7,296 nucleotides of DNA from Planctomycetota bacterium. Its GTDB lineage: Bacteria; Planctomycetota; SZUA-567. Each line of letters begins with the position of its first letter. Position 1 is the stretch's first letter. The stretch lies in contig JAISYD010000047.1 in the NCBI GenBank assembly GCA_031270145.1, positions 1 to 7,296 of the forward strand, given 5' to 3'. Under the pieces are notes generated by a model. The model saw only the letters and a list, made by a program, of their open reading frames with translations. It was not told the origin of the DNA and made no database searches. Below are positions 1-7,092 of the stretch, piece by piece. The position numbers were made by a program, and so were the translations under genes.

Positions 1-436
1 CGGACAGGTTGGCGAAGGGTAGGACAATGCCGCTCAATCCCATTTTCCTGGCGGTGATGGCGGCGGCCAAGGCGCCTCGGATGGGTCGCAGCTCGCCGCC
101 GAGCGAAAGTTCCCCCACCGTCAGGTAGCGGCGGATCTTCTCCGGATCGAGCTGGCCGCTGGCGAAGAGGACGGCCAGGGCCAGCGGCAAATCATAGAGC
201 GATCCCTCCTTGCGCAATTCCGCCGGGGCCAGGCTGAAAATGAGGCGGCGGGTGGAGGGGAAGTCGTAGCCGCTGTTCCGTATCGCCGATTTCACCCGAT
301 CCAGCGCCTCCTTCACCGCCTTGTCCGGGAGGCCCACCAGGCGTTCGAACGGCATCCCGAAATTGAGATCCAGCTCCACTTCGACCGGTACGGCGTCGAT
401 GCCGGTTATGGCGATGGAAGACAGTTTGGCTAACAT
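1..436 (-). CDS. comM: YifB/ComM-family Mg-chelatase-like AAA+ ATPase, N-terminal part (cut by window edge)
   Basis: Only the first 145 residues are present; the 3' end lies beyond base 1. They match the N-terminal ribosomal S5/Lon-protease-like fold of YifB/ComM. Near residues 9-40 are ITGIDAVPVEVELDL and then a GMPFERLVGLPDKAVKEA stretch. Residues 60-88 contain PSTRR, LAPAELRKEGS and YDLPLAL, the family signature. The AAA+ ATPase and Mg-chelatase C-terminal domains (family total about 500 residues) would lie outside the window. Members of the family act on DNA; ComM of naturally transformable bacteria is a hexameric branch-migration helicase that helps integrate incoming DNA, while the role in non-competent species is unclear. 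The ATG at 434-436 overlaps the end of murD by 7 nt, with GGGA a few bases upstream inside murD, so translational coupling is likely. The family call is firm; a role in competence cannot be inferred here. Confidence 0.93.
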   Translation of the reverse strand, partial: MLAKLSSIAITGIDAVPVEVELDLNFGMPFERLVGLPDKAVKEALDRVKSAIRNSGYDFPSTRRLIFSLAPAELRKEGSLYDLPLALAVLFASGQLDPEKIRRYLTVGELSLGGELRPIRGALAAAITARKMGLSGIVLPFANLS

Positions 437-1914
437 GTCTGTCCCAGCCTTTCCACGATTTCACGGAATCTTTGCCCACGCTCCTCGTAGTTGGCGAACA
501 TGCCCCAACTGGCGCAGGCCGGCGACAGCAGCACCGTCCCACCCGCCGGAGCCAGGCGGAAGGCTTCCAGCACCGCCGCGTCGAAGTCGCCGCCCGCCGC
601 CGCCATCTTCAGGGAGCCGGCCGTCGCCGGCCTGGCCGCCGCCGCCGCGAGTACGGCTTGGCGCAGACGCGCCGCCGCCCCCCCCATGAGAACCAGACCG
701 TCCGCCCTTTGCTGGATGGCGGCGCCGAGCGCTTCGAAGGGGGAATGCTTGTCATAGCCGCCGGCCAACAGTATCTTTGGCCCGTTGATGGCGGCCAGAG
801 CGAAGATGGCGGACTCCGGGGTGGTGGCCTTGGAATCGTTGACAAAGGTTATGCCTTTTGCCGTGCCCACTTTTTCCAGTCGGTGCGGCAGTCCCCGGAA
901 GGCGGCCAGGCCGGAGCTTGCCGCATCGGCGTTCCGGCAAACGGCGTATGCCGCCGCCGTTGCCAGTACGGCGTTCATGGCGTTGTGCCGGCCGGGCAGG
1001 GGGAGCTTGGCCAAGGCGAAGGCGAAGACCCGCCGTTGTCCCAGGCGGAGAACCAGTTCGCCGCCGTCCACGAAACAGGCGTTGTCCCCGCCCGCATCCC
1101 GCCAAGCGCAACGGATGATTCCGGGCGGCGGGGAGGCGGCTGGATCCGGGCCGCCGGCGGCCAGCTTTTCGGCGAAATTCCAGATCCGGGGATCGTCGAC
1201 GTTCAGGACGGCCCAACCGTCCGGCGGGAGGCGGCGGACGAGACTCAGTTTGCTTTCAACATATTCCTCCATATCCCGGTGCCAGTCCAGATGGTTGGGC
1301 AGGAGATTGGTGAGCGCGGCCGCGCGGGGCGGGGCGATGCGTCCGGCGGCGAAATCGGCTGCCAGATGGCTGAGCTGGTAACTGGACAGCTCCGTCACCA
1401 GGGGGGCGTCTTCCGGCCGGTTTTCCACTCGGGTGAGGAGATCGCCTCCGATATTGCCGCCAAACAGGGTGCGGGGATCGTGGGCTGACAGCATGGCCGC
1501 GATTAGGGCCGAAGTGGTGGATTTCCCGGCCGAGCCGGTGACTCCGATCCATGGCGAGCGGTTGAGGCTCAGGGCCAGGCCGGTTTCGCTGGCCACCGGC
1601 ACTCCGGCCCCGCGGGCCGCCTGGAGGAACTCGTTTTCCGGCCGCACCGCCTGGTTCGCGATCACCAGGTCGGTTTGGACAAAGTCCTCGCGCTCATGCC
1701 GCCCCAGGACAAAGCGGATGTCGAATTCCGCCAGCGAGGCGATGGAGGCGGCCAGTTTTTCCGGGCCGTCCAGATCCGTGACCGTCACCCTGGCTCCGAG
1801 CCCGGCGAAGTATCTGGCCGCGCCGCCGCCGCCGCCGAACCTCCCCAACCCCATGACGGTGACGCGGTGAAAGCGGCCGAGGCTCTCGCGGGCGGGGAGG
1901 ACGCCTTCGGGCAT
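430..1914 (-). CDS. murD: UDP-N-acetylmuramoyl-L-alanine--D-glutamate ligase (MurD)
   Basis: Cytoplasmic ATP-dependent ligase that adds D-glutamate to UDP-MurNAc-L-Ala in peptidoglycan synthesis. The product is 494 residues, slightly longer than the usual 440-460. It has an N-terminal Rossmann-like UDP-binding domain (VMGLGRFGGG, about 20-29) and a central ATPase domain with the P-loop GVTGSAGKSTTS (124-135, K131). Other family motifs are GGNIGG (152-157), ELSSYQL (175-181, E175 the likely Mg ligand), NHLDWH (207-212), K222 in the position of the carbamylated lysine, and LPGRHNAMNA (306-315). The C-terminal ligase domain has HRLE (344-347), NDSKATTP (359-366) and GGYDKH (385-390). The P-loop reads GSAGKST where TNGK(S/T)T is common, and NDSKATT replaces NDSKATN. 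I chose the ATG at 1912-1914 over an in-frame TTG at 1933-1935 because TAAGGAGG sits 8 nt before the ATG. The stop overlaps the comM start. Confidence 0.96.
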   Translation of the reverse strand: MPEGVLPARESLGRFHRVTVMGLGRFGGGGGAARYFAGLGARVTVTDLDGPEKLAASIASLAEFDIRFVLGRHEREDFVQTDLVIANQAVRPENEFLQAARGAGVPVASETGLALSLNRSPWIGVTGSAGKSTTSALIAAMLSAHDPRTLFGGNIGGDLLTRVENRPEDAPLVTELSSYQLSHLAADFAAGRIAPPRAAALTNLLPNHLDWHRDMEEYVESKLSLVRRLPPDGWAVLNVDDPRIWNFAEKLAAGGPDPAASPPPGIIRCAWRDAGGDNACFVDGGELVLRLGQRRVFAFALAKLPLPGRHNAMNAVLATAAAYAVCRNADAASSGLAAFRGLPHRLEKVGTAKGITFVNDSKATTPESAIFALAAINGPKILLAGGYDKHSPFEALGAAIQQRADGLVLMGGAAARLRQAVLAAAAARPATAGSLKMAAAGGDFDAAVLEAFRLAPAGGTVLLSPACASWGMFANYEERGQRFREIVERLGQTC

Positions 1915-1922
1915 GGTCGGCG

Positions 1923-1930
1923 CCTCCTTA
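1923..1930 (-). promoter_or_regulatory. Strong Shine-Dalgarno of murD overlapping the permease stop codon
   Basis: On the minus strand the bases read TAAGGAGG, a near-perfect anti-16S match, followed by 8 nt and the murD ATG. The first three bases (TAA, 1928-1930) are also the stop codon of the upstream permease gene. The site fixes the murD start and suggests that ribosomes ending on the permease can re-initiate on murD. Confidence 0.85.
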
Positions 1931-2962
1931 ATCAAAGGTGATCCTGGGATCCGCCGCGGCGTAGAGCAGATCGGAAATCAGCATGCCGGCCAGCACCAGA
2001 AAGGCGCCCAGTCCCATTTCGGTCATCAGCACCGGATAATCCCGGCTGGATAGGGCCTGGAGCATAAGGGTACCCATCCCGGGTATGTTGAAGAGGTATT
2101 CGATGATCATGCTGCCGCCGAGGAGGCCGGGCAGCAGCCCGGCCGCCAGGGTGATCAGGGGGATGAGCGAATTGCGGAAAACATGGCGGAAGATCACCGC
2201 CCATTCCGACAAGCCTTTGGCCCGGGCGACCCGGACGTAATCCTGGCGGATGGATTCCAGCACCGCCGCCCGGGTGAAGCGGCTGAGGCTGGCGAAGCCG
2301 CCGTAGCTGAGGCAGGCCACCGGCAGGACATAGTGCAGGGCGGAGCGCCCGAGGGCCGACCAATAGGTCTCGTCCGGGCCGGGCGCCTGGGAAAGGCCGC
2401 TAATCGGCCACCAGGGCAGATATTTGGAAACCAGGATGATCAGCAGTATCCCGATCCAGAAGGCGGGCAGGCTGTACATTACGAAGAAGGCGGCGGAGAG
2501 GAGGCGATCGGCGAGAGAGCCCCGGAACACCGCCGAATAGACGCCGAAGGAGATGGACACCAGGTAGATGACGGCGAAGGACCAGAGGTTCAGCTTTATG
2601 GTGGCCGGCAGCTTTTCGGCGATTACCTGCCAGACCGGGGCGCCCAGGCTGATGACGACCGAGTCGCCGAAGTCGCCCCGGATCGCCCCGCCGCGGTTCC
2701 TGGCCGGATCGCCGGCCAGCCAGCGCCAATAGCCGATGTACCAGGGCTGATCCAGGTAGAAGCGGCGGCGGAATTCGCGGGCGGCAGCGCTTTCGCCGGG
2801 TTTCCTGACTCCGGCTCCGCCCTCGCCACCGGAGTCGCCGGCCAGGAAGCTGGCTTTCACCGGATCCCCGGGCGCCAGGCGCATCATGCCGTAGCTGGCC
2901 ACGCTGATGCAGAACAGGGTCGGAATCATCCAAAGCAGGCGTTTAATCAGATAGGCGCGCAT
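1928..2962 (-). CDS. dppB: Oligopeptide/dipeptide-type ABC transporter permease (OppB/DppB/YejB family)
   Basis: A 344-residue inner-membrane permease of the binding-protein-dependent family that imports peptides or similar solutes. It opens with AYLIKRLLWMIPTLF (TM1, about 9-29) and then the family APGDPV (30-35). Further hydrophobic segments lie near 122-145, 156-180, 208-226, 266-288 and 312-335. The cytoplasmic EAA-type loop that contacts the ATPase is ARAKGL...FRHVFRNSLIP (246-268). FNIPGMG (291-297), DYPV (308-311) and the C-terminal DPRI (338-341) are typical of OppB-like proteins. The periplasmic region after TM1 holds a Gly-rich stretch (about 41-60). I start at ATG 2960-2962, with GGAG 9 nt upstream; an upstream in-frame start at 3004 would add 14 non-family residues overlapping the previous gene. 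No partner permease, ATPase or binding protein is adjacent, which is unusual. The substrate cannot be told from sequence. Confidence 0.93.
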   Translation of the reverse strand: MRAYLIKRLLWMIPTLFCISVASYGMMRLAPGDPVKASFLAGDSGGEGGAGVRKPGESAAAREFRRRFYLDQPWYIGYWRWLAGDPARNRGGAIRGDFGDSVVISLGAPVWQVIAEKLPATIKLNLWSFAVIYLVSISFGVYSAVFRGSLADRLLSAAFFVMYSLPAFWIGILLIILVSKYLPWWPISGLSQAPGPDETYWSALGRSALHYVLPVACLSYGGFASLSRFTRAAVLESIRQDYVRVARAKGLSEWAVIFRHVFRNSLIPLITLAAGLLPGLLGGSMIIEYLFNIPGMGTLMLQALSSRDYPVLMTEMGLGAFLVLAGMLISDLLYAAADPRITFD

Positions 2963-2966
2963 AGGG

Positions 2967-3587
2967 TCAGTCTCCGCCGTCCCGAGCCTTGGCCATCCCG
3001 TCATCGGCGGCGTCCGCCCGGATCCGTCCGGACGACAACAATTCCCGGAGGCTGCGCTTCCTGCTCACCGCGTGGCGAAAGGAATCGACGGCGCGGAAGA
3101 CGAGGAAATATGAGGGGACGGCCAGCGCCGTCCCGACGATCGCGCAGCCCAGCCATAATGGGAGCTGCATCTCCCATCCCATGGAGATCAGTTCCCTGAA
3201 AACCTGCCGGACGCAGATCCACCAGTTGGCGAAATATCCCACCTCCGGATCCGCCGCCGGGACGGAGAACATTTTCATTATGACATGGGCGAGTTGGGAG
3301 AGCGGAGGCCCGCCCAGCAATTTCCAACCGACCCAGTAGTTGAAGGAGTAGATGGGCACGGCGGTGGCCGGATTGGTGAGCCAGATGGGGAAAATCGGCA
3401 CTATCTTGTTGGCGTGGACGATTTGGCAAATGATGATGGCCACCACCATTTGAATGCCGATGATCGGGAGCCAGCCCACGAAAAAGCCGATCGCCACGCC
3501 AAGCGCTATCTGGTGCGCCGTGCCGGTGGCGCGGCCTAGCTCCCGCAAGAGGAATTTGAACCGGAAACGCAATTTGCGGGCGAGCAT
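2967..3587 (-). CDS. DUF2062 membrane protein
   Basis: A 206-residue predicted membrane protein of the DUF2062 family, whose biochemical function is not established. After a basic N-terminus (MLARKLRFRFKFLLREL), the family signature follows: ALGVAIGFFVGWLPIIGIQ (28-46) at the start of a hydrophobic segment reaching about residue 56. A second hydrophobic segment runs about 62-88 with the conserved TNPATAVPIY (71-80). A third lies near 143-166. The C-terminal 35 or so residues are charged and probably cytosolic (SRKRSLRELL). The ATG at 3585-3587 is 7 nt after the queA stop, and AAAGGA lies about 10 nt upstream inside queA. Four bases separate its stop from the permease ATG. Small DUF2062 proteins occur near cell-envelope genes in many bacteria, which fits this setting, but a role would be a guess. 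Confidence 0.88.
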   Translation of the reverse strand: MLARKLRFRFKFLLRELGRATGTAHQIALGVAIGFFVGWLPIIGIQMVVAIIICQIVHANKIVPIFPIWLTNPATAVPIYSFNYWVGWKLLGGPPLSQLAHVIMKMFSVPAADPEVGYFANWWICVRQVFRELISMGWEMQLPLWLGCAIVGTALAVPSYFLVFRAVDSFRHAVSRKRSLRELLSSGRIRADAADDGMAKARDGGD

Positions 3588-3594
3588 GCCTGGA

Positions 3595-4665
3595 TCATCC
3601 TTTCTCGGCGCGCCAGATCAACATGGCGTCGCCATACGAATAAAACCGGTAGCCGCCCTCCACCGCTCCGGCGTAGGCTGCGAGCAACGTCTCCCGGCCG
3701 GCCAGCGCCGCCGCCAGAACCAGCGGCGTGGAGCCGGGCGGATGGAAATTGGTGACCAGCCCGTCAACCAGGCTGAAGCGATGCCCTGGGCGGATGAGGA
3801 TGTCGGTCCAGCCCGACAACGCCGCTCCGCCCGTCCCCAGCGCCGCCGATTCCAGGGCCCGGGCCGAGGTGGTGCCCACCGCCACCAGCCGGCCGCCCCG
3901 TACCCTGGCCTCGATCGCCTGGCGCCAGGCCGCCTCCGGCACTTCATACCATTCGGCGTCCATGCGGTGGTTGTCCAGGTTTTTCGCCTTTACCGGCCGG
4001 AAGGTGCCGGGTCCAACCTGGAGCGTCAGCTCGGCGATGCCAATCCCTTTCGCCAAAAGGCGGCGATCCAGTTCCGGGGTGAAATGCAGTCCCGCCGTCG
4101 GCGCCGCCGCCGCGCCAGGCCGGCTGGCGTAATGTGTTTGGTAGCGCTGGCCGTCCTCCGGCGTCGGGCGCCGGGCGGATCTTTCGATGTAGGGCGGAAG
4201 CGGCACCTGGCCGAATTTTTCCAGCGCCTCCAGGAAAGCGTCCCCGAAAAGGGAGAACTCCATCCTAACCAACCCTTGCCGGTCTTGCCCGAGCGCCCGG
4301 GCGGACAGTCTCCCGTCGGCAAAAACGAATTCCCGCCCCGGCTTGAAGCGGTTGGCGGGCCGGGCGAGGCAAAGCCAAGCCTCCCGCCCATCGCCGTCGT
4401 CTCTCCTGACCGCCAGAATTTCCGCCGCCCCGCCTCCCCGCCGCCTGCCGATCAGGCGGGAACGGAGCACCCTGGCGTTGTTGCGGATCAGGATGTCCCC
4501 TGGCTCCAGCAATTCCGGAAGATCGGAAAAGATCCGATCCTCCGTCGTCCCGTCCCTCCGGAGGAGCATGAGGCGGGAGGCGTCGCGCCGATCCGCCGGC
4601 CGCTGGGCGATTCGCTCCGGCGGCAGGTCGAAGGAATAGGAGGAGATGAGCGAATCGGTCTCCAT
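3595..4665 (-). CDS. queA: S-adenosylmethionine:tRNA ribosyltransferase-isomerase (QueA)
   Basis: Transfers and isomerises the ribosyl part of S-adenosylmethionine onto preQ1 at the tRNA wobble position 34, giving epoxyqueuosine (queuosine pathway, cytoplasm). The 356 residues are full length for the family. The conserved blocks appear in order: NNARVL (62-67), LPPYI (156-160), YQTHYA (175-180), APTAGLHFT (188-196), VGPGTF (217-222), GTTSARALE (264-272), TNFHPPGSTPL (305-315) and the C-terminal YRFYSYGDAMLI (339-350). The HxMHxE-like motif reads HRMDAE (233-238), with Asp where His is common. The start is ATG 4663-4665. Its ribosome-binding site is poor: the nearest GGGAG is about 16 nt away and no better in-frame start exists. 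It lies 49 nt after amaP, and a possible hairpin lies in that gap. No other queuosine genes are in the window. Confidence 0.97.
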   Translation of the reverse strand: METDSLISSYSFDLPPERIAQRPADRRDASRLMLLRRDGTTEDRIFSDLPELLEPGDILIRNNARVLRSRLIGRRRGGGAAEILAVRRDDGDGREAWLCLARPANRFKPGREFVFADGRLSARALGQDRQGLVRMEFSLFGDAFLEALEKFGQVPLPPYIERSARRPTPEDGQRYQTHYASRPGAAAAPTAGLHFTPELDRRLLAKGIGIAELTLQVGPGTFRPVKAKNLDNHRMDAEWYEVPEAAWRQAIEARVRGGRLVAVGTTSARALESAALGTGGAALSGWTDILIRPGHRFSLVDGLVTNFHPPGSTPLVLAAALAGRETLLAAYAGAVEGGYRFYSYGDAMLIWRAEKG

Positions 4666-4692
4666 GGTTATTGATGCCGTTCTCCCGTACGG

Positions 4693-4736
4693 AAAGAAAA
4701 GGATGGCGCCGGCCTCAACCGTTGTCCGGGCCGGCG
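4693..4736 (-). terminator. Possible weak terminator or attenuator between amaP and queA
   Basis: On the minus strand a perfect 8-bp GC-rich inverted repeat (CGCCGGCC at 4729-4736 pairing with GGCCGGCG at 4707-4714, 14-nt loop) is followed after six bases by TTTTCTTT (4693-4700). The left arm and loop overlap the last codons and the stop of amaP. The U-tract is interrupted and not immediately after the stem, so this is at best a weak terminator. It could reduce queA expression relative to accBC, or it could be chance in GC-rich DNA. Confidence 0.25.
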
Positions 4737-5287
4737 TCGGAATACACCGGTCCGTTGAACTCTCCCGTCTTGTCGCTCACAAAGTCCCGGACCTCCACCA
4801 GCACATCGACGGTGAGGCCGCCCGGGATGAGCCGGTCCAGGTCGTCGCGGATCGTGCGTTTAATGGAATCCATGCGCTTGATGACGTCGGATTGGCGCAA
4901 CAGCTTCAGCCCGATCTCGCAGGTCATGGGTCTGCCCTCGCCGCGGGGGGTGAGTACGACCTGGGGTTCGACGATGTCCGATTCGGCCCGGAGATCCCGC
5001 AGGAGGAGCATCTCCAAGGCGGTGACCGAAAGTTCGGTCATGCCCTGATCGGTGCTGATGCGGAGGTTCCGGCGGAGGCCGCCTATTTTCCATTCCCGCG
5101 CCAGGCTGTGGATGTTGGCCCCGACCAGGGCGGCTCCAATCAGGAAGGAGAGGATTCCTATCCCCGGGCCGGACAGCCATTCCGGTGCCGTCAGCAGGCT
5201 TTCGGGGCTAAAGAGGATCAGGAGCGCCAGATACGATCCGGTCAGCACCGCCGCCGCCACGTTGGCGAAATCCAGAATTCTGCGCAT
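4715..5287 (-). CDS. amaP: AmaP-like (alkaline-shock membrane anchor) protein
   Basis: A 190-residue protein with two N-terminal hydrophobic segments (about 8-27 and 41-60) forming a membrane hairpin, then a soluble domain. In the domain, LRISTDQGMTELSVTALEML (74-93) resembles the start of AmaP/Asp23-type domains, and the rest is alternating strand/helix ending in LTVDVLVEVRDFV (158-170). AmaP in Gram-positive bacteria anchors Asp23 to the membrane; in other phyla its partner is often unknown. The length and topology fit AmaP. Location just after accC supports the call, because Asp23-family genes commonly follow accBC (for example yqhY in Bacillus). No separate Asp23 gene is present. The ATG at 5285-5287 has GGGGGA 5 nt upstream and lies 17 nt after accC. 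Identification rests on weak but consistent motifs and topology. Confidence 0.72.
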   Translation of the reverse strand: MRRILDFANVAAAVLTGSYLALLILFSPESLLTAPEWLSGPGIGILSFLIGAALVGANIHSLAREWKIGGLRRNLRISTDQGMTELSVTALEMLLLRDLRAESDIVEPQVVLTPRGEGRPMTCEIGLKLLRQSDVIKRMDSIKRTIRDDLDRLIPGGLTVDVLVEVRDFVSDKTGEFNGPVYSDAGPDNG

Positions 5288-5304
5288 GGCATTCCCCCGT
5301 CGGC

Positions 5305-6642
5305 TTAATTGTAAAGCCGGTCCACGAAGTTGATGTCGAAATCTGATTGGACGAAGGCGTTGTTTTCGAGTATTAATATATGGAAGGGGATGGTTGTCTT
5401 AACCCCCTCCAGAAAAAATTCCCGGAGCGCGTTGCGGGACTTTTCGATGCAGGCCGCCCGGTTGTCTGCCCGCACGATCAGTTTGGCCAGGAGCGAATCG
5501 TAGTAGGGCGTCACCCGGTAGCCGGAATACATGAAGGAATCGGTCCGGATCCCCTCTCCCTCCGGCGGTACGAAGAGGGTGATCAGGCCGGGCGAGGGGG
5601 CGAAGCGGCAATCGGGATCCTCGGCGTTGATGCGGAATTCCATGGCGTGGCCGGCGGGGGCGATGTCCTTCTGCCGCCAACGCAGCGTTTCCCCGGCCGC
5701 CACCCTGAGCTGCTCCTCGATCAAGTCCAGCCCCGTCACCATCTCGGTCACCGGATGCTCCACCTGGATGCGGGTATTCATTTCCATGAAGAAGAATTCG
5801 CCGTCCTCCAGGAGGAACTCCACGGTGCCGGCGTTGGTGTAGCCGCACGCCTTGCACAGCTTGACGGCGGTCTCGCCCATGGCGCGGCGGGTCTTGGCGT
5901 CGATGGCCGGCGACGGCGACTCCTCGATCAGCTTCTGGTGCCGGCGCTGGGTGGTGCAGTCGCGTTCGCCTAAATGAACGATGTTGCCGTGCGCGTCGCA
6001 CAGGACCTGCACCTCGACATGGCGCGGCCGGGCGAGGAATTTTTCCAGATACAAGCCGCCGTCGCTGAAGGCCGCCTCCGCCTCGGTCCTGGCCGCCGAC
6101 ATGGCGACGCGGAGGGCCGCGTCGTTGTGCGCCGTCCGGATGCCGCGACCGCCGCCGCCGGCCGTGGCCTTGACAATGACCGGATAGCCGATCCGGCGCG
6201 CCGCCCTAAGCCCGGCCTCGTCGTCCGGGATGACGCCGTCCGTTCCCGGCAGGATGGGAACGCCGGAGGATTTCGCCAACTCACGGGCTCCGGCCTTGTC
6301 CGACATTTTGGCCATCGCCTCGGCCGAGGGGCCGATGAAAGCGATATCCAGGCTGCGGCAGATGTCGGCGAAATGCCCGTTTTCGGAAAGGAAGCCGTAA
6401 CCGGGATGGATGGCGTCCACATCCGATATCTCGGCCGCTGAAATGATGGCGGGGATATGCAGATATGAGCGGGCCGAATCTGGCGGCCCTATGCATATGG
6501 AGACGTCCGCCATCTTGACGTGGAGGGAATCGCGGTCAGCCTCGGAATAGACCGCCACCGACTCCACCCCCAGCTTGCGGCAGGCGCGGATGATCCGGCA
6601 GGCGATTTCGCCGCGGTTGGCGATCAGGACGCGCTTGAACAT
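5305..6642 (-). CDS. accC: Biotin carboxylase subunit of acetyl-CoA carboxylase (AccC)
   Basis: ATP-grasp enzyme that carboxylates the biotin on AccB using bicarbonate and ATP, the first half-reaction of malonyl-CoA formation for fatty-acid synthesis. The 445 residues are the normal bacterial length. The N-terminal domain begins MFKRVLIANRGEIACRI; HPGYGFLSEN lies at 79-88. ATP-binding K116 and K158 are followed by the glycine loop AGGGGRGIR (161-169). Other active-site elements are H208, GERDCTTQRRHQK (225-237), E275, and MEMNTRIQVEHPVTEM (286-301) with E287, N289, R291, Q293, V294 and E295. The R337 of EFRINAEDP matches the biotin-binding Arg. All residues from the glycine loop on sit one position before the Escherichia coli numbering. 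No catalytic residue is missing. The ATG at 6640-6642 lies 3 nt after accB, so the two are surely co-transcribed. AccA and AccD are not in the window. Confidence 0.98.
   Translation of the reverse strand: MFKRVLIANRGEIACRIIRACRKLGVESVAVYSEADRDSLHVKMADVSICIGPPDSARSYLHIPAIISAAEISDVDAIHPGYGFLSENGHFADICRSLDIAFIGPSAEAMAKMSDKAGARELAKSSGVPILPGTDGVIPDDEAGLRAARRIGYPVIVKATAGGGGRGIRTAHNDAALRVAMSAARTEAEAAFSDGGLYLEKFLARPRHVEVQVLCDAHGNIVHLGERDCTTQRRHQKLIEESPSPAIDAKTRRAMGETAVKLCKACGYTNAGTVEFLLEDGEFFFMEMNTRIQVEHPVTEMVTGLDLIEEQLRVAAGETLRWRQKDIAPAGHAMEFRINAEDPDCRFAPSPGLITLFVPPEGEGIRTDSFMYSGYRVTPYYDSLLAKLIVRADNRAACIEKSRNALREFFLEGVKTTIPFHILILENNAFVQSDFDINFVDRLYN
5375..5402 (-). promoter_or_regulatory. Possible internal promoter within the 3' end of accC
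   Basis: Minus-strand TATATT (5375-5380, 5 of 6 to the -10 consensus) lies 16 bp after TTAAGA (5397-5402, 4 of 6 to the -35 consensus). The patch uses ATA TTA ATA codons, rare in this GC-rich gene, about 80 bp before amaP. It could drive amaP, queA and downstream genes separately from accBC. The evidence is only sequence resemblance. Confidence 0.22.
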
Positions 6643-6645
6643 GGA

Positions 6646-7092
6646 TCAATCCCGCCGTACCAGGAAGAGAGGCTGGCCGTATTCCACCGGCTCGCCGCTT
6701 TCGACCAGCACCCGCTCGATCCTGCCGTCGACCCCGGCCTTGATTTCGTTCATGATTTTCATGGCTTCTATGATGCAGACCACCGTGTTTTTCTCTACCG
6801 CGTCGCCCTCGTTGACGAAGGGCGACGCGTCAGGGGTCGGGCCGCGATAGATGGTGCCGACTATCGGACTTTTGATGGGTTCCAGGTCGGTTGCGTCCAG
6901 GCCGCCGGCCGCCGGCGCGGCGGGAGCGGCGGCGGGGGCGATCACCGGCGGCGGCGGGAACGCCGGCGCGGCGATCGTCGTCTGTCTCCTAAGGGCGACT
7001 CTGAATTCACCTTCCCGCAACTCCAGTTCCACCAAGTCGTTGTCTCGCATCAGGGCGAGAAGGTCCTTGATTTTGTCAATGCTGTCGCTCAT
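6646..7092 (-). CDS. accB: Biotin carboxyl carrier protein of acetyl-CoA carboxylase (AccB)
   Basis: Swinging-arm carrier that holds biotin and shuttles carboxylate between AccC and the AccAD carboxyltransferase. The 148 residues comprise an N-terminal helix-rich region (IDKIKDLLALMRDNDL, 5-20) and a Pro/Ala-rich flexible linker (about 41-62). The C-terminal biotinyl domain (about 72-148) has PIVGTIYRGPTPDASPFV (76-93), a match to the AccB thumb region, and the biotin attachment site EAMKIMNEI (109-117), K112 being the biotinylated lysine. The C-terminus GQPLFLVRRD is typical. I chose ATG 7090-7092, with GGGG 7 nt upstream; an in-frame TTG at 7108-7110 would add six residues (MLRGFR) that family members lack. 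Only 3 nt separate its stop from accC. A promoter-like element and a palindrome lie upstream. Confidence 0.97.
   Translation of the reverse strand: MSDSIDKIKDLLALMRDNDLVELELREGEFRVALRRQTTIAAPAFPPPPVIAPAAAPAAPAAGGLDATDLEPIKSPIVGTIYRGPTPDASPFVNEGDAVEKNTVVCIIEAMKIMNEIKAGVDGRIERVLVESGEPVEYGQPLFLVRRD

Noticed and set aside
472..1488. Long plus-strand open frame of 338 codons
   Set aside because: It lies wholly opposite murD, its product is low-complexity Arg/Gly-rich with no recognisable motif, and GC-rich genes routinely keep their antisense frames open.
1915..1935. TTG start that would lengthen MurD by seven residues
   Set aside because: The strong TAAGGAGG site lies downstream of that TTG and is placed correctly for the ATG at 1912-1914.
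2963..3004. Upstream start of the permease adding 14 residues
   Set aside because: It would overlap the DUF2062 gene by 38 nt and add a non-family N-terminus before the typical MRAYLIKRLL opening.
2183..3199. Plus-strand open frame of 338 codons
   Set aside because: It is antisense to the permease and DUF2062 genes, both well supported by family motifs, and the product has no domain features.
3454..4674. Plus-strand open frame of 406 codons
   Set aside because: It is antisense to queA, which is full length with all motifs. The frame's length is a by-product of codon bias in queA.
5380..5973. Plus-strand open frame of 197 codons
   Set aside because: It is the mirror of accC; His/Gly/Leu-rich composition and no motif.
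6905..6970. GCC/GGC-rich repetitive stretch that looks like a simple repeat
   Set aside because: It encodes the Pro/Ala linker of AccB, a normal feature of the family.
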